Assembly: GCA_016195965.1 (NCBI GenBank)
Contig: JACPYR010000088.1
Coordinates: 1-34,341, forward strand
Direction of reading: 5' to 3'
DNA length: 34,341 bases
DNA from: Nitrosomonadales bacterium
GTDB taxonomy: Bacteria; Pseudomonadota; Gammaproteobacteria; Burkholderiales; Gallionellaceae
Every line of letters starts with the position of its first letter. The first letter of the stretch is position 1. Below the pieces are notes generated by a model, which worked only from the letters and a program-made list of their open reading frames with translations, was not told where the DNA came from and did not search any database. Shown in pieces: positions 6,633-14,980 of the stretch. The translations under genes and the position numbers were made by a program.

Positions 6633-9452
6633 ATGACAGGCCAATTTTCCGATTTCTACAACAGCCTCGATGCCGACCCAATGAAGCGCGGCAAGCAGTT
6701 CGAGCACTTCGTTCTGTGGTTCCTAAAGGCCGATCCTGAATGGGCTACCCAAGTCGATCAGGTGTGGCTGTGGGATGAATGGCCGGAACGCTGGGGTGCA
6801 GACTGCGGCATCGATCTCGTGTTCCGGCACAGGAACGGCGAGCACTGGGCGGTGCAGGCCAAGTGCTACTCGCCCGACTACTACATCACCAAGCCAGATG
6901 TTGATACCTTTCTTGCCGAATCCAGTCGCAAGGAAATCATTGCTCACCGTCTGCTAATCGCCACCACTGACCACATTGGATCGAATCCCAGAAAAGCCTG
7001 TGATGATCATGGCGTTATCCGAATTCTGCTGTCCGACTTTGAGAAATCCGCGCTGGACTATCCCCCCAACTTCGCTTCACTGTCGCAAGGAAAACGCAAG
7101 GCACCACCCACGCCGGACGATCCACGATACCCACATCAACCAGAAGCTATCGCCGCCGTAGTGCAAGGCCTACAAACCGCCGACCGGGGCCAACTCATTA
7201 TGGCTTGCGGTACCGGTAAAACTTACGTCACGCTGTGGATCAAGGAAGCCCTCCACGCACAACGTACCCTGGTACTGGTTCCTTCATTGGGGCTGCTGTC
7301 TCAACTGCTGCGCGAATGGACATTCGCCGCCGTTGCGTCGTTTGAAGTGCTGTGCGTCTGCTCGGATCAAACCGTCGGCACAAAAAATAACGACGAAGCC
7401 ATCCACAGCGTGGCCGACATGGCCTTTCCCGTCACCTCAAATGCGGACGAAGTAAAAAGCTTTCTCAGCGGCGCAGACAACCGCGTGGTTTTCTCAACCT
7501 ACCAATCTTCCTCCGTCATCGCTGCCGCCCAAGCCGACCCGGTCATCCCCGCGTTTGATCTGGTCGTGGCGGACGAAGCCCACCGGTGCGCGGGTAAGGT
7601 TGGCAGCGAGTTCACCACCATCCTCGACAATGTGCAGATACGCAGCACCAAGCGATTATTCGCCACCGCTACCCCGCGCACCTACTCCAGAACCATTAAA
7701 AAAGCCGCCGAAGATCGCGGTGTCGAAGTGGTCGGCATGGACAACGCAGCCCTGTTTGGCGAAGTGCTGTATGCCCTGCCATTCGGCAAAGCCATCGAAC
7801 GCAAACTGCTCACCGATTACCGCGTCGTCATCATCGGCGTGGACGACCCCACCATCGCGCAGTGGATCGCCAACCGCGAACTGGTCAGTATTTCGCCCCT
7901 TCCCCCGCCGGGGGAAGGCTGGGATGAGGGAGCTTTTCATAATCAGGAAGGTCAACCAGCCCCCACCCGTGAAACAGACAGCGAATCGCTCGCCGCCCAG
8001 ATCGGCCTGCTCAAAGCCATCAAAGACTACGACCTCAAGCGCATCATCAGCTTCCACAGCCGCGTCAATCGCGCCGAAGCTTTCACCACCGACATCCGGC
8101 AAATCATGGCATGGATCAGCGACGAACACCGCCCCAGCGGAACTCTGCGCACCGACTTCGTCTCCGGCAACATGAGCGCCAACAAACGCAAGATCAAGCT
8201 CGACCAACTCAAAGCCCTGAGTACCAATGAACGCGGCGTGCTGAGCAATGCGCGCTGCCTGTCCGAAGGTGTGGATGTACCCTCCCTCGACGGCGTGGCG
8301 TTCATCGACCCGCGCAGCAGTCAGGTGGACATCATCCAGGCCGTGGGCCGCGCCATACGCCTGAGTCCGGACAAGAAGGCGGGAACCATCGTCCTGCCGG
8401 TATTCCTTAAAGCTGGCGAGGATGCTGTGAGCACGATAGAGGCTAGCAACTTCAAACCAATCTGGGATGTGCTGAATGCGTTGAAAGCGCACGATGATGT
8501 GCTGGCTTGCGAACTGGATCAGATCAGGACTGAGCTGGGCAGGAAACCGGGTATAGGTATTAGCGCAGGCGGTTTGGGGAAGATCACGATTGATTTGCCT
8601 GCTACGGTGGATGCGAATTTTGGCAGCGCGTTGCGTACTTATCTGGTTGAGCAAGTTACGGCGTCGTGGGATGAGCGATTTGGGGAATTGCTTGCATATA
8701 AAGAGGTGTATGGGCATGTAGATGTTCTCACTGACCCATCAAATAAGCTGTGGGTGTGGGTAAGGAGTCAGAGGCAATTAGGTAACGAAGGTTTGTTGCC
8801 AAAAAACAGGTTGCAGTTGCTTATTGAGATAGGATTTAACTGGGATCCTCGTTCATCAAAGTGGGATGAAATGTTTAACGAGTTACTTTCGTACAAAGCG
8901 GAACATGGGGATGTGAATGTTCCTGATGATTGGTACACACCTTTAGGAACGTGGGTAGGCAAGCAAAGGTCTTCAAAGAAGTCGGGTAAACTGTCGGATG
9001 ATAGGCTTCAGCGGTTAGCTGATGTCGGCTTTGCGTGGGATGCCAATGAATCAAGGTGGGAAGCTAGGTATAACGAGCTGTGTGCATACAGAGAAAAACA
9101 CGGCGATGTAAATATCCCACATGATCGTGTCAGTGAATTGTGGCGATGGCTTAGTACACAAAGGATATTTAGAAAGAAAGGCAAGCTGCCAGTTGATAAA
9201 ATTCGGCGACTTGATGGAATTGGGTTTGTCTGGGATTTGCTTGACGGGCAGTGGGAGTCGAGATTCAATGACCTGCTTACATACAAAGCTGAGTATGGCA
9301 ATGTGGATGTTCCCCAAGGCGTAACTGGTTTGGGCGCGTGGGTAATGACACAAAGAGCGGCTAAGAAAAAGGGGAAACTTTCAGACGAGCGGATTCTGAA
9401 GCTCGATGAAGTTGGATTTGTGTGGTCTGTCCAATCGAAGGTGATTTTATGA
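6633..9452 (+). CDS. Mrr-like nuclease / DEAH helicase with four helicase-associated repeats
   Basis: This is a 939-residue multidomain protein. Residues 1-150 form a restriction-endonuclease-like domain with Asp61 and QAK (75-77), the Mrr-type variant of the PD-(D/E)xK active site. Residues 160-640 are a superfamily 2 helicase: Walker A ACGTGKT (191-197), DEAH (314-317), ATATP (344-348) and motif VI QAVGRAIR (569-576). Residues 679-931 hold four copies of the helicase-associated domain, each with the pattern W...F..L..Y...HGDVNVP....L..W...QR...GKL......L...GF.W. The architecture fits a stand-alone restriction or anti-phage enzyme acting on DNA. A palindromic-repeat insertion adds residues at about 420-440 without breaking the frame. 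It overlaps the next gene by ATGA. No Shine-Dalgarno is visible at the start. Confidence 0.88.
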   Translation: MTGQFSDFYNSLDADPMKRGKQFEHFVLWFLKADPEWATQVDQVWLWDEWPERWGADCGIDLVFRHRNGEHWAVQAKCYSPDYYITKPDVDTFLAESSRKEIIAHRLLIATTDHIGSNPRKACDDHGVIRILLSDFEKSALDYPPNFASLSQGKRKAPPTPDDPRYPHQPEAIAAVVQGLQTADRGQLIMACGTGKTYVTLWIKEALHAQRTLVLVPSLGLLSQLLREWTFAAVASFEVLCVCSDQTVGTKNNDEAIHSVADMAFPVTSNADEVKSFLSGADNRVVFSTYQSSSVIAAAQADPVIPAFDLVVADEAHRCAGKVGSEFTTILDNVQIRSTKRLFATATPRTYSRTIKKAAEDRGVEVVGMDNAALFGEVLYALPFGKAIERKLLTDYRVVIIGVDDPTIAQWIANRELVSISPLPPPGEGWDEGAFHNQEGQPAPTRETDSESLAAQIGLLKAIKDYDLKRIISFHSRVNRAEAFTTDIRQIMAWISDEHRPSGTLRTDFVSGNMSANKRKIKLDQLKALSTNERGVLSNARCLSEGVDVPSLDGVAFIDPRSSQVDIIQAVGRAIRLSPDKKAGTIVLPVFLKAGEDAVSTIEASNFKPIWDVLNALKAHDDVLACELDQIRTELGRKPGIGISAGGLGKITIDLPATVDANFGSALRTYLVEQVTASWDERFGELLAYKEVYGHVDVLTDPSNKLWVWVRSQRQLGNEGLLPKNRLQLLIEIGFNWDPRSSKWDEMFNELLSYKAEHGDVNVPDDWYTPLGTWVGKQRSSKKSGKLSDDRLQRLADVGFAWDANESRWEARYNELCAYREKHGDVNIPHDRVSELWRWLSTQRIFRKKGKLPVDKIRRLDGIGFVWDLLDGQWESRFNDLLTYKAEYGNVDVPQGVTGLGAWVMTQRAAKKKGKLSDERILKLDEVGFVWSVQSKVIL
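7894..7933 (+). repeat. Palindromic repeat inserted in frame in the helicase gene
   Basis: The stretch has the self-complementary core CTTCCCCCGCCGGGGGAAG (a C-rich arm facing a G-rich arm), followed by GCTGGGATGAGGGAG. It encodes SPLPPPGEGWDEGAF, residues that fit no helicase motif and fall between the DEAH half and the second RecA-like half. A closely similar arm occurs inside guaA at 21577-21609. It looks like a REP-type dispersed element that landed in a tolerant loop. Confidence 0.65.
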
Positions 9453-9916
9453 GTTGTGCTATAGCCATCCAAGACCTCAAAGAACTCGCCCCGTTTCTGA
9501 CAGTCGTGGTTTCGATTCTTGCGCTAACGATTGGTCCGATTGTGAACGGTCACGTCGCGCGGGCACAGGCCGTCGCGGTCATGCGGGAGAAGTGGATATA
9601 TGCGTTTCGAGATTGCCTTGTTGAGTTGATCACCGAATTTGACGTTATTCACGAATCGATTTCCGTAGATGGGATCAGAGCCAGCGAGGACTATGACGAC
9701 ATCATCAAAAAACTTCGCACGCTCGAAAACCGAATCCGACTGATGGTAAATTCCGATGAGCCACTGTATGAGAGCCTGCTCTCTAGCATCGAAGAGACGG
9801 TCAGCATGCTCGTTATAGGCATCACCGACTACGACAGATTTCATGTGCTCAACGAATCTGTCAAACGCCATGCACAAGCAGCAATACGAAACGAGTGGAA
9901 AAAAATACCGCCCTAA
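9449..9916 (+). CDS. Small membrane-anchored protein coupled to the helicase gene
   Basis: The 155-residue protein is not assigned to a named family. It has one strongly hydrophobic segment (about residues 12-32, containing FLTVVVSILALTIG), then a charged, mostly helical cytoplasmic part (MREKWIYAFRDCLVELITEFD and onward). Its ATG overlaps the helicase stop codon by four bases, so the two are translationally coupled and very likely act together. An N-terminal anchor with a soluble helical tail is a common layout of membrane partners in defence operons, but that role is inference. A terminator hairpin begins at its stop codon. Confidence 0.65.
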   Translation: MSCAIAIQDLKELAPFLTVVVSILALTIGPIVNGHVARAQAVAVMREKWIYAFRDCLVELITEFDVIHESISVDGIRASEDYDDIIKKLRTLENRIRLMVNSDEPLYESLLSSIEETVSMLVIGITDYDRFHVLNESVKRHAQAAIRNEWKKIPP

Positions 9917-9934
9917 CTTTACGTTGGGCGTTTT
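9909..9934 (+). terminator. Hairpin terminator over the stop codon of the membrane-protein gene
   Basis: CGCCC(T)AAC pairs with GTTGGGCG (9909-9917 and 9923-9930, one bulged T) around a 5-base loop, followed by TTTT. The stem includes the stop codon of the membrane-anchored gene and probably ends the helicase transcript. The sequence from here to 10190 shows no further gene. Confidence 0.5.
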
Positions 9935-10190
9935 AGCGAGTTACACGGGGTAGATCGTTTGGCATATTGACCAGCGGCATGGGAGCAGGTACGGTGTCGT
10001 TCCGACATTTCGGATGAACGCCCGATAATTTTCTGGTGCTTTTGTCCGGCATTTTAGGGTGTGCAACAACATCCACCCTCAATAGAATCGAGGCATCACC
10101 AAACAAGCGCTAGTTTTTCACTTTGAAGGTGTAGTTGCTGGGGGAGTTTAGGATGTCTGCTTAACGTTAGAGGCCAAAGGAGGTCGCGCA

Positions 10191-10517
10191 ATGGTTTCAT
10201 TCGATACCACTACAGGGACGCCTTCACAAGTCCGGTCCACGCTGCTTCAAAGAATCAGCGCGTACACCCGACAGAATCGCATACGGCAGTTCAAGATTGG
10301 AATCACAAATCACCCAGACCGCCGGTATTCTCAAGCCTATGCAGATGAATATGATGAAATGATCGTCATCTACGAAACATCGTCGATCAACCATGTCTCA
10401 ACGCTCGAGGCAGCGCTCATTGAGCACAACTGGGAATTTACTGATAATCAAGTTGGCGGCGGTGGCGGTAATATTGGAGACCCGCCGTACTTTTTGTATG
10501 TCGTTCTTCGCTACTGA
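10191..10517 (+). CDS. Small GIY-YIG-like protein
   Basis: The 108-residue protein is preceded by a strong AAAGGAGG seven bases before ATG 10191. The segment FKIGITNHPDRRYSQAY, followed by MIVIYETSS and LEAALIEHN, resembles the compact GIY-YIG nuclease-like fold, in which KIGIT replaces the YxIG strand and the RR pair supplies the catalytic arginine position. A Gly-rich run (VGGGGGNIGDPP) precedes the last strand. Activity is uncertain because the first GIY motif is not clear. It sits alone between the helicase unit and the DnaB-like gene, in an island with other nucleic-acid enzymes. Confidence 0.5.
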   Translation: MVSFDTTTGTPSQVRSTLLQRISAYTRQNRIRQFKIGITNHPDRRYSQAYADEYDEMIVIYETSSINHVSTLEAALIEHNWEFTDNQVGGGGGNIGDPPYFLYVVLRY

Positions 10518-10697
10518 ATCAGCATGTTGTCATTGGTTCCTAGCTCGCATAGGGTGCAGTGGAGCACTATTGAAAGATGTAAATATTCCGCCGACGTGCG
10601 CAGCTTGGTAAATGCGGTATTTTTGAAAAAATGTTGCGAGGCTGTGAACCTGGAGTGTGTCACTGTATTTTGGCCGTTCAATTAATTGGGAGTGAAC

Positions 10698-11606
10698 ATG
10701 ATATCGGCGAGCATGGGTAATGATTTTAAAAATGGTCCACAACGGATCAGCGATGCATTGCAAGATATGGTTGCCGACCTTAATCGTCGGCAAGCTTCCG
10801 ATGACCCGCACAAGGTGTTTGGGATTCGCACGGGCTTTGCAGACCTTGATAAAATCACTTCTGGCATGCGGCCTGGCAGTCTCATTGTGGTCGCTTCCAG
10901 GCCTTCAATTGGTAAGTCTACTTTTGCCCTTAACATCGCTTCACATGTTGCGCTGGATGTTAAGTTGCCCGTGCTGATGTTCAGTATGGAAATGTCTGCA
11001 ATGGCTGTGTCCACCAAACTGGCAAGCCAAATCGGGAATATCGAAACTACGCAATTTCGTACTGGGAAGCTGGATGAAAATGACAGGCAGTGTCTTGATG
11101 CGGCGCTTGAAAAATTGGAGGACGCACCGTTTTATGTCGATGATGTTCCAAGCCTTACGGTTGAAGAGGTTCTTTCCAGGACACATGATGTTATTACGCA
11201 ACAGGGTCATCTCGGCCTGATTGTCATTGATTATCTCCAGTTGATGGATCCCATCTATTCGGGCGACAGCTCCGACGAAGACTATGAATGTGTTATGTCA
11301 TCCCTGAAAAAATTGGCTCGTGAGACTAACACCCCGGTCATTTTACTTTCACAGCTTAACCGCAAAATGGAAAAGCGCAGGAATAAGCGGCCACGCCTAT
11401 CAGACTTGCCCGCGCGCGCGATTGGTCAATATGCTGATCTGCTGATGTTTCTATACCGGGATGAATGCTACGACCACGAAAGCGAAGACGCGGGTACGGC
11501 TGAACTCACTATTGGCAGGCATCGTTATGGTGCTACAGGGATGATAACTCTGGGATCAACGAGGCTGAAGTTCAGTGAGTTCTCTAATTTCAACGACCCG
11601 AAATAA
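10698..11606 (+). CDS. Solitary DnaB-type RecA-like ATPase domain
   Basis: The 302-residue protein corresponds to the C-terminal ATPase half of the replicative helicase DnaB. It has FGIRTGFADLDKITSGMRPG, Walker A ASRPSIGKST (66-75), FSMEMS (95-100) and Walker B LIVIDYLQLM (174-183). The N-terminal primase-interaction and hexamer-collar domain is missing altogether. The usual SGAIEQDAD block reads ARAIGQYAD (239-247), so the interface near the ATP site is altered. GGGAG lies five bases before ATG 10698. It is an accessory paralogue, perhaps from a phage or plasmid. Whether it unwinds DNA or acts as an ATPase in another system cannot be told. Confidence 0.8.
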   Translation: MISASMGNDFKNGPQRISDALQDMVADLNRRQASDDPHKVFGIRTGFADLDKITSGMRPGSLIVVASRPSIGKSTFALNIASHVALDVKLPVLMFSMEMSAMAVSTKLASQIGNIETTQFRTGKLDENDRQCLDAALEKLEDAPFYVDDVPSLTVEEVLSRTHDVITQQGHLGLIVIDYLQLMDPIYSGDSSDEDYECVMSSLKKLARETNTPVILLSQLNRKMEKRRNKRPRLSDLPARAIGQYADLLMFLYRDECYDHESEDAGTAELTIGRHRYGATGMITLGSTRLKFSEFSNFNDPK

Positions 11607-11681
11607 TAAACTCTTCCTAGCCAAAAAGAATCGGGTTTGGATTAAATTCGCGCCACGCATCTGTCGAATTTGAACCAACCA

Positions 11682-11949
11682 TTAAACGGGGATAGACCAC
11701 GTTTTGTTTTTGCTGATTTCCTCATGCGTCCACAGCGGATCGAGGTCAGCGCCATTTGGCCAGGTAAGTGCGCCAAGTTCAATACTGACCTTCTGAAACA
11801 ACTGAGCATCTTTGAGCGCTGCGTAAATCCCTGCATCAGGACTATTCACCAGCGCAGACATATCCACGATGCCGTTTGTGCCGTCGTTGCAAGTGATTGA
11901 GAGCCGATAATCCGGGAGTACGTTAACAGCGCGTATACGCCGTTCTCAT
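11682..11949 (-). pseudogene. DUF2442 protein, start region frameshifted
   Basis: Read on the minus strand, the frame encodes AVNVLPDYRLSITCNDGT, continues through GIVDMSALV and ends with LFQKVSIELGALTWPNGADLDPLWTHEE. These blocks are typical of the small DUF2442 proteins, usually partners of DUF4160 proteins in toxin-antitoxin-like pairs. The in-frame sequence upstream runs into TGA without a start; an ATG at 11949-11947 lies in another frame, so an indel near the start has probably broken the gene. It partly overlaps the antitoxin fragment on the other strand, as expected where decaying pieces abut. A second, intact DUF2442 gene precedes parC. Confidence 0.6.
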
Positions 11950-12065
11950 CTCGGGAATGGCACGCGCAGGCGCTGAAGGAAATAGAACGTGCGCTTGTCG
12001 AAAACCAGACGCATTTTGTTTCATGGGATACCGCCAAGAAGATGCTGCGCGACAGAATCCAATGA
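11901..12065 (+). pseudogene. C-terminal fragment of an antitoxin (addiction-module component)
   Basis: Open only from a TGA at 11898-11900, the frame encodes SSREWHAQALKEIERALVEN and ends SWDTAKKMLRDRIQ. This tail (WH..AL.E.E.....G...W..AK..L) is common in small addiction-module proteins. There is no start codon or N-terminal DNA-binding part, so only a remnant is left. The assignment rests on a short conserved tail. The sequence from 12066 to 12241 shows no gene. Confidence 0.4.
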
Positions 12066-12253
12066 GAATCGAAATTTTGAGTATCCCTCTCGTTCAGGCT
12101 CGCTTGTCATTGGACAAAGCCAGTTCTTGCGTCTTACCGTGACAAGAGTGGATAATCAAACCTCACGGGGATATAGGCAGCCTCCCCGCTTCAAGACGAT
12201 ACATCAGTCGTCCAAGGTCTGCTCTGATATGGGAAATTTTCCAAGGAGGAGTC

Positions 12254-13606
12254 ATGGACAAGCAGCAAACTTCTGATTACACACAGCCACCCGCACAAGT
12301 CACGCTGGCACAGGCTTTCTGGTATTGGCTCAAACTGGGCTTTATCAGTTTCGGCGGGCCAGCCGGGCAGATCGCCATCATGCACCAGGACCTGGTCGAG
12401 AAAAAACGCTGGATATCCGAGCGGCGTTTTTTGCATGCGCTCAATTACTGCATGGTGCTGCCCGGGCCGGAGGCGCAGCAGTTGGCTGTCTATATCGGCT
12501 GGCTGATGCACCGGACATGGGGCGGCATCATCGCCGGCACGCTGTTCGTGTTGCCGTCGCTGTTCATCCTGATATTGCTGTCGTGGATATATCTCGCCTA
12601 CGGCAACGTCCCGGCAGTCGCTGGCGTGTTATACGGCATCAAGCCGGCGGTCACCGCGATCGTGCTGTTCGCCGCCTATCGCATCGGCTCGCGCGCGTTG
12701 AAGCACGGCGTGTTGTGGGCGATAGCGGCAGCGGCGTTTCTCGCGATCTTTGCATTCAACGTTCCTTTTCCTGCGATCGTGATCGCTGCGGGTTTGATCG
12801 GCTATTTCGGCGGCAAGGTTGAGCCAAAAAAATTCTCCATCGGCGGCGGGCACGGCAAAGCGGGAGATGGCTTTGGCGCGGCGCTGATAGATGACCATAC
12901 ACCATCTCCCGAGCATGCACGTTTCAGTTGGGCGCGCTGGTTGCGTGTGGCACTGGCGGGAGGGGTGATCTGGGCGACGGCGATGCTGTTGCTGGTTGTG
13001 CAATTTGGTTGGCAGGCTGTGTACACGCAAATGGGCTGGTTCTTTACCAAGGCCGCACTGCTGACTTTCGGCGGCGCTTATGCGGTGCTGCCCTATGTTT
13101 ATCAGGGTGCGGTCGAGCATTACCACTGGCTGACACCGTTGCAAATGATGGATGGGCTGGCATTGGGCGAAACTACGCCGGGGCCGCTGATTATGGTGGT
13201 AGCCTTCGTCGGTTTCGTCGGCGGCTGGAATCAGGCACTGTTTGGGCCGGATGCGTTGTTTCTCTCTGCCGCGATTGCCGCAACGGTAGTGACATTCTTC
13301 ACTTTCCTGCCGTCGTTCATTTTCATTTTTCTGGGCGGGCCATTGGTGGAGAGCACTCATGGGGATTTGAAATTCACCGCGCCGCTCACAGGTATTACTG
13401 CAGCAGTGGTGGGGGTGATCCTGAATCTGGCTTTATTCTTCGGCTACCACGTGCTGTGGACGGAGGGTTTTGCTGGGGTGTTCGACTGGGTGTCGGCCTT
13501 GATTGCGCTGGCAGCGACCATCGCGCTGTTCCACTATAAGCGCAATGTCATCGAAGTCATCGCGGTCTGCGCCGTACTGGGTCTGGTTATTAAAACCATC
13601 CTGTGA
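12254..13606 (+). CDS. chrA: Chromate transporter ChrA, two-domain type
   Basis: The 450-residue inner-membrane protein has two CHR domains. The first contains LGFISFGGPAGQIAIMH and LPGPEAQQLAVYIGW, the second LLTFGGAYAVLPYVYQ and LALGETTPGPLIMVVAFVGF. Such long ChrA proteins expel chromate and confer resistance. AAGGAGG ends four bases before ATG 12254, a strong site. There is no chrB or chrF regulator next to it, so it may be constitutive or controlled elsewhere. It begins directly after the decayed island, and its base composition resembles the surrounding housekeeping genes. Confidence 0.93.
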   Translation: MDKQQTSDYTQPPAQVTLAQAFWYWLKLGFISFGGPAGQIAIMHQDLVEKKRWISERRFLHALNYCMVLPGPEAQQLAVYIGWLMHRTWGGIIAGTLFVLPSLFILILLSWIYLAYGNVPAVAGVLYGIKPAVTAIVLFAAYRIGSRALKHGVLWAIAAAAFLAIFAFNVPFPAIVIAAGLIGYFGGKVEPKKFSIGGGHGKAGDGFGAALIDDHTPSPEHARFSWARWLRVALAGGVIWATAMLLLVVQFGWQAVYTQMGWFFTKAALLTFGGAYAVLPYVYQGAVEHYHWLTPLQMMDGLALGETTPGPLIMVVAFVGFVGGWNQALFGPDALFLSAAIAATVVTFFTFLPSFIFIFLGGPLVESTHGDLKFTAPLTGITAAVVGVILNLALFFGYHVLWTEGFAGVFDWVSALIALAATIALFHYKRNVIEVIAVCAVLGLVIKTIL

Positions 13607-13660
13607 AGATGGTTTGGCGGAAGCAGGATAACCAGACATGACCAAGTGCTGCTATCTGGC

Positions 13661-13688
13661 GCTTGCCAACGCATTAACGTTGGTAAGC
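13661..13688. terminator. Inverted repeat between convergent genes, possible terminator
   Basis: GCTTGCCAACG (13661-13671) and CGTTGGTAAGC (13678-13688) form an 11-bp stem with one mismatch around a 6-base loop. It lies between chrA and the convergent small gene and includes the latter's stop codon. The flanks lack a long T-run, so termination is plausible but unproven. Confidence 0.45.
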
Positions 13689-13895
13689 GTACATTTTGCG
13701 CAAGAAAGCGCTGATGTCTACGTTCGCCAGACTTTCTTCTATGGATGCCTGGTTTTCGAAACCCTGAGCCTGTGATTGCTGTAGGGCCAAGGTTGGAACC
13801 CAGCCCGAGTACAGAATTTCGTCGTCGTATTCTTTCGCTGTGGAGTCATTTAGCCTGGCTTCATAGCTGCTCATATCCAATGTGAGTATGCTCAT
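13674..13895 (-). CDS. Small acidic protein of unknown function
   Basis: The 73-residue protein is not recognised. ATG 13895 was chosen because AGGAGG lies seven bases upstream on the minus strand; an earlier in-frame start at 13928 lacks such a site. It begins MSILTLDMSSYEARLND, is rich in acidic residues, Ser, Gln and Ala, and ends in ISAFLRKMYAYQR. No signal peptide, membrane segment or cysteine is visible. It is convergent with chrA and diverges from the DUF3025 gene. The strong binding site argues for a real gene. Confidence 0.6.
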   Translation of the reverse strand: MSILTLDMSSYEARLNDSTAKEYDDEILYSGWVPTLALQQSQAQGFENQASIEESLANVDISAFLRKMYAYQR

Positions 13896-14028
13896 GACAC
13901 ACCTCCTGCGGTTATAAGGCTTGCACAATTTGCAGGCCTTGCTTGCTATATCGGCATAGTCCTGAATAAGTTTAGTGTGCCATTTTCCGGTGTCTGGCTA
14001 GCGGTGCAATTCGGTTAAAATTCTTTCC

Positions 14029-14868
14029 ATGAAACAAACCCCTATATGGAACAAGGAGGCATTGCTGCTTTCGCCGCTGTTCGCTCCGCTGCAACCGATA
14101 CTCGCCAGCATCGAGGGCGACGGTTTTCCCACCTTGCAGGATTGCAACGCACTGCTTGAGTCATGCACGATACCCATCACGGTGCACAACGGAACGCGCT
14201 TGCGTTTCGTGCCGCAGCAATGCGGCAAGCTGCCGTTCGAGAGGCAATATGAGCCGCGCTGCTATCTCCAAGGAGAAGTGCCGACGCGCGCAGACAACTG
14301 GCATGACTTGCTCAATGCGCTGGTGTGGCTGACCTTTCCCAGGGCCAAGGCCGCGATCAATGCACGTCATTACCACGCGCTGATGAAACAGGACGTTGCA
14401 GAGAGCGTTGCATCTAGCAGCCAGCGCGGCGCGGTGCGCGATGTGAATACGCTGCTGGATGAGTCCGGCGTGATCGTGGTGTATTCGGACGCGAATTTGG
14501 CCGGGCTGTTGCAAGGCTTTAAGTGGAAAGAGTTGTTCTGGCAGCGGCGTGAGCAGGTGAAATCAGAAATGGGCTTTTATATTTTCGGCCACGGCCTGTA
14601 TGAGAAATCGCTGCAACCCTATGTTGGCATGACCGGGCAGGGGCTGTTGCTGGCGGTGGAGCAGGAGTTTTTTTCGTGGCCGTTGCAGCAGCGTCTGGCG
14701 CATCTTGATACTTTATTGGCGAACCACCTGGCGAAGCCTGAGCATTGCCGCAGCACCCGCGACCTTGCGCCTGTGCCGCTGCTGGGCGTGCCGGGCTGGG
14801 TTGCGGGCAACGAACATGCAGCGTATTACGACAACACGGATTATTTTCGCCCCGGCAGGCGCGGATAA
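14029..14868 (+). CDS. DUF3025 family protein
   Basis: The 279-residue cytoplasmic protein carries the family blocks NWHDLLNALVWLTFPRAKAAIN and FGHGLYEK. DUF3025 proteins are widespread in beta- and gammaproteobacteria and have no established function. The length is typical and neither a signal peptide nor a membrane helix is seen. It stands alone, 112 bp before rep. Confidence 0.88.
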   Translation: MKQTPIWNKEALLLSPLFAPLQPILASIEGDGFPTLQDCNALLESCTIPITVHNGTRLRFVPQQCGKLPFERQYEPRCYLQGEVPTRADNWHDLLNALVWLTFPRAKAAINARHYHALMKQDVAESVASSSQRGAVRDVNTLLDESGVIVVYSDANLAGLLQGFKWKELFWQRREQVKSEMGFYIFGHGLYEKSLQPYVGMTGQGLLLAVEQEFFSWPLQQRLAHLDTLLANHLAKPEHCRSTRDLAPVPLLGVPGWVAGNEHAAYYDNTDYFRPGRRG

Positions 14869-14980
14869 AACTTTCCATGCGATAGGCATCGGTCAGCTTT
14901 GCTATCATAGCGTCCTTGCGCGATATCTCTTCCCCAGTATTTCCGAAAGTTAAGTATCCCTGTATGTTAAGCCCCTCAAT

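Noticed and set aside
9909..10175. Integron attC-like sites around TAAC...GTTGGGC and TTAACGTTAGAGGC
   Set aside because: The core boxes do not both fit RYYYAAC and GTTRRRY, the spacing is either far too short or too long for one attC site, and no integrase is present. A terminator explains the first site better.
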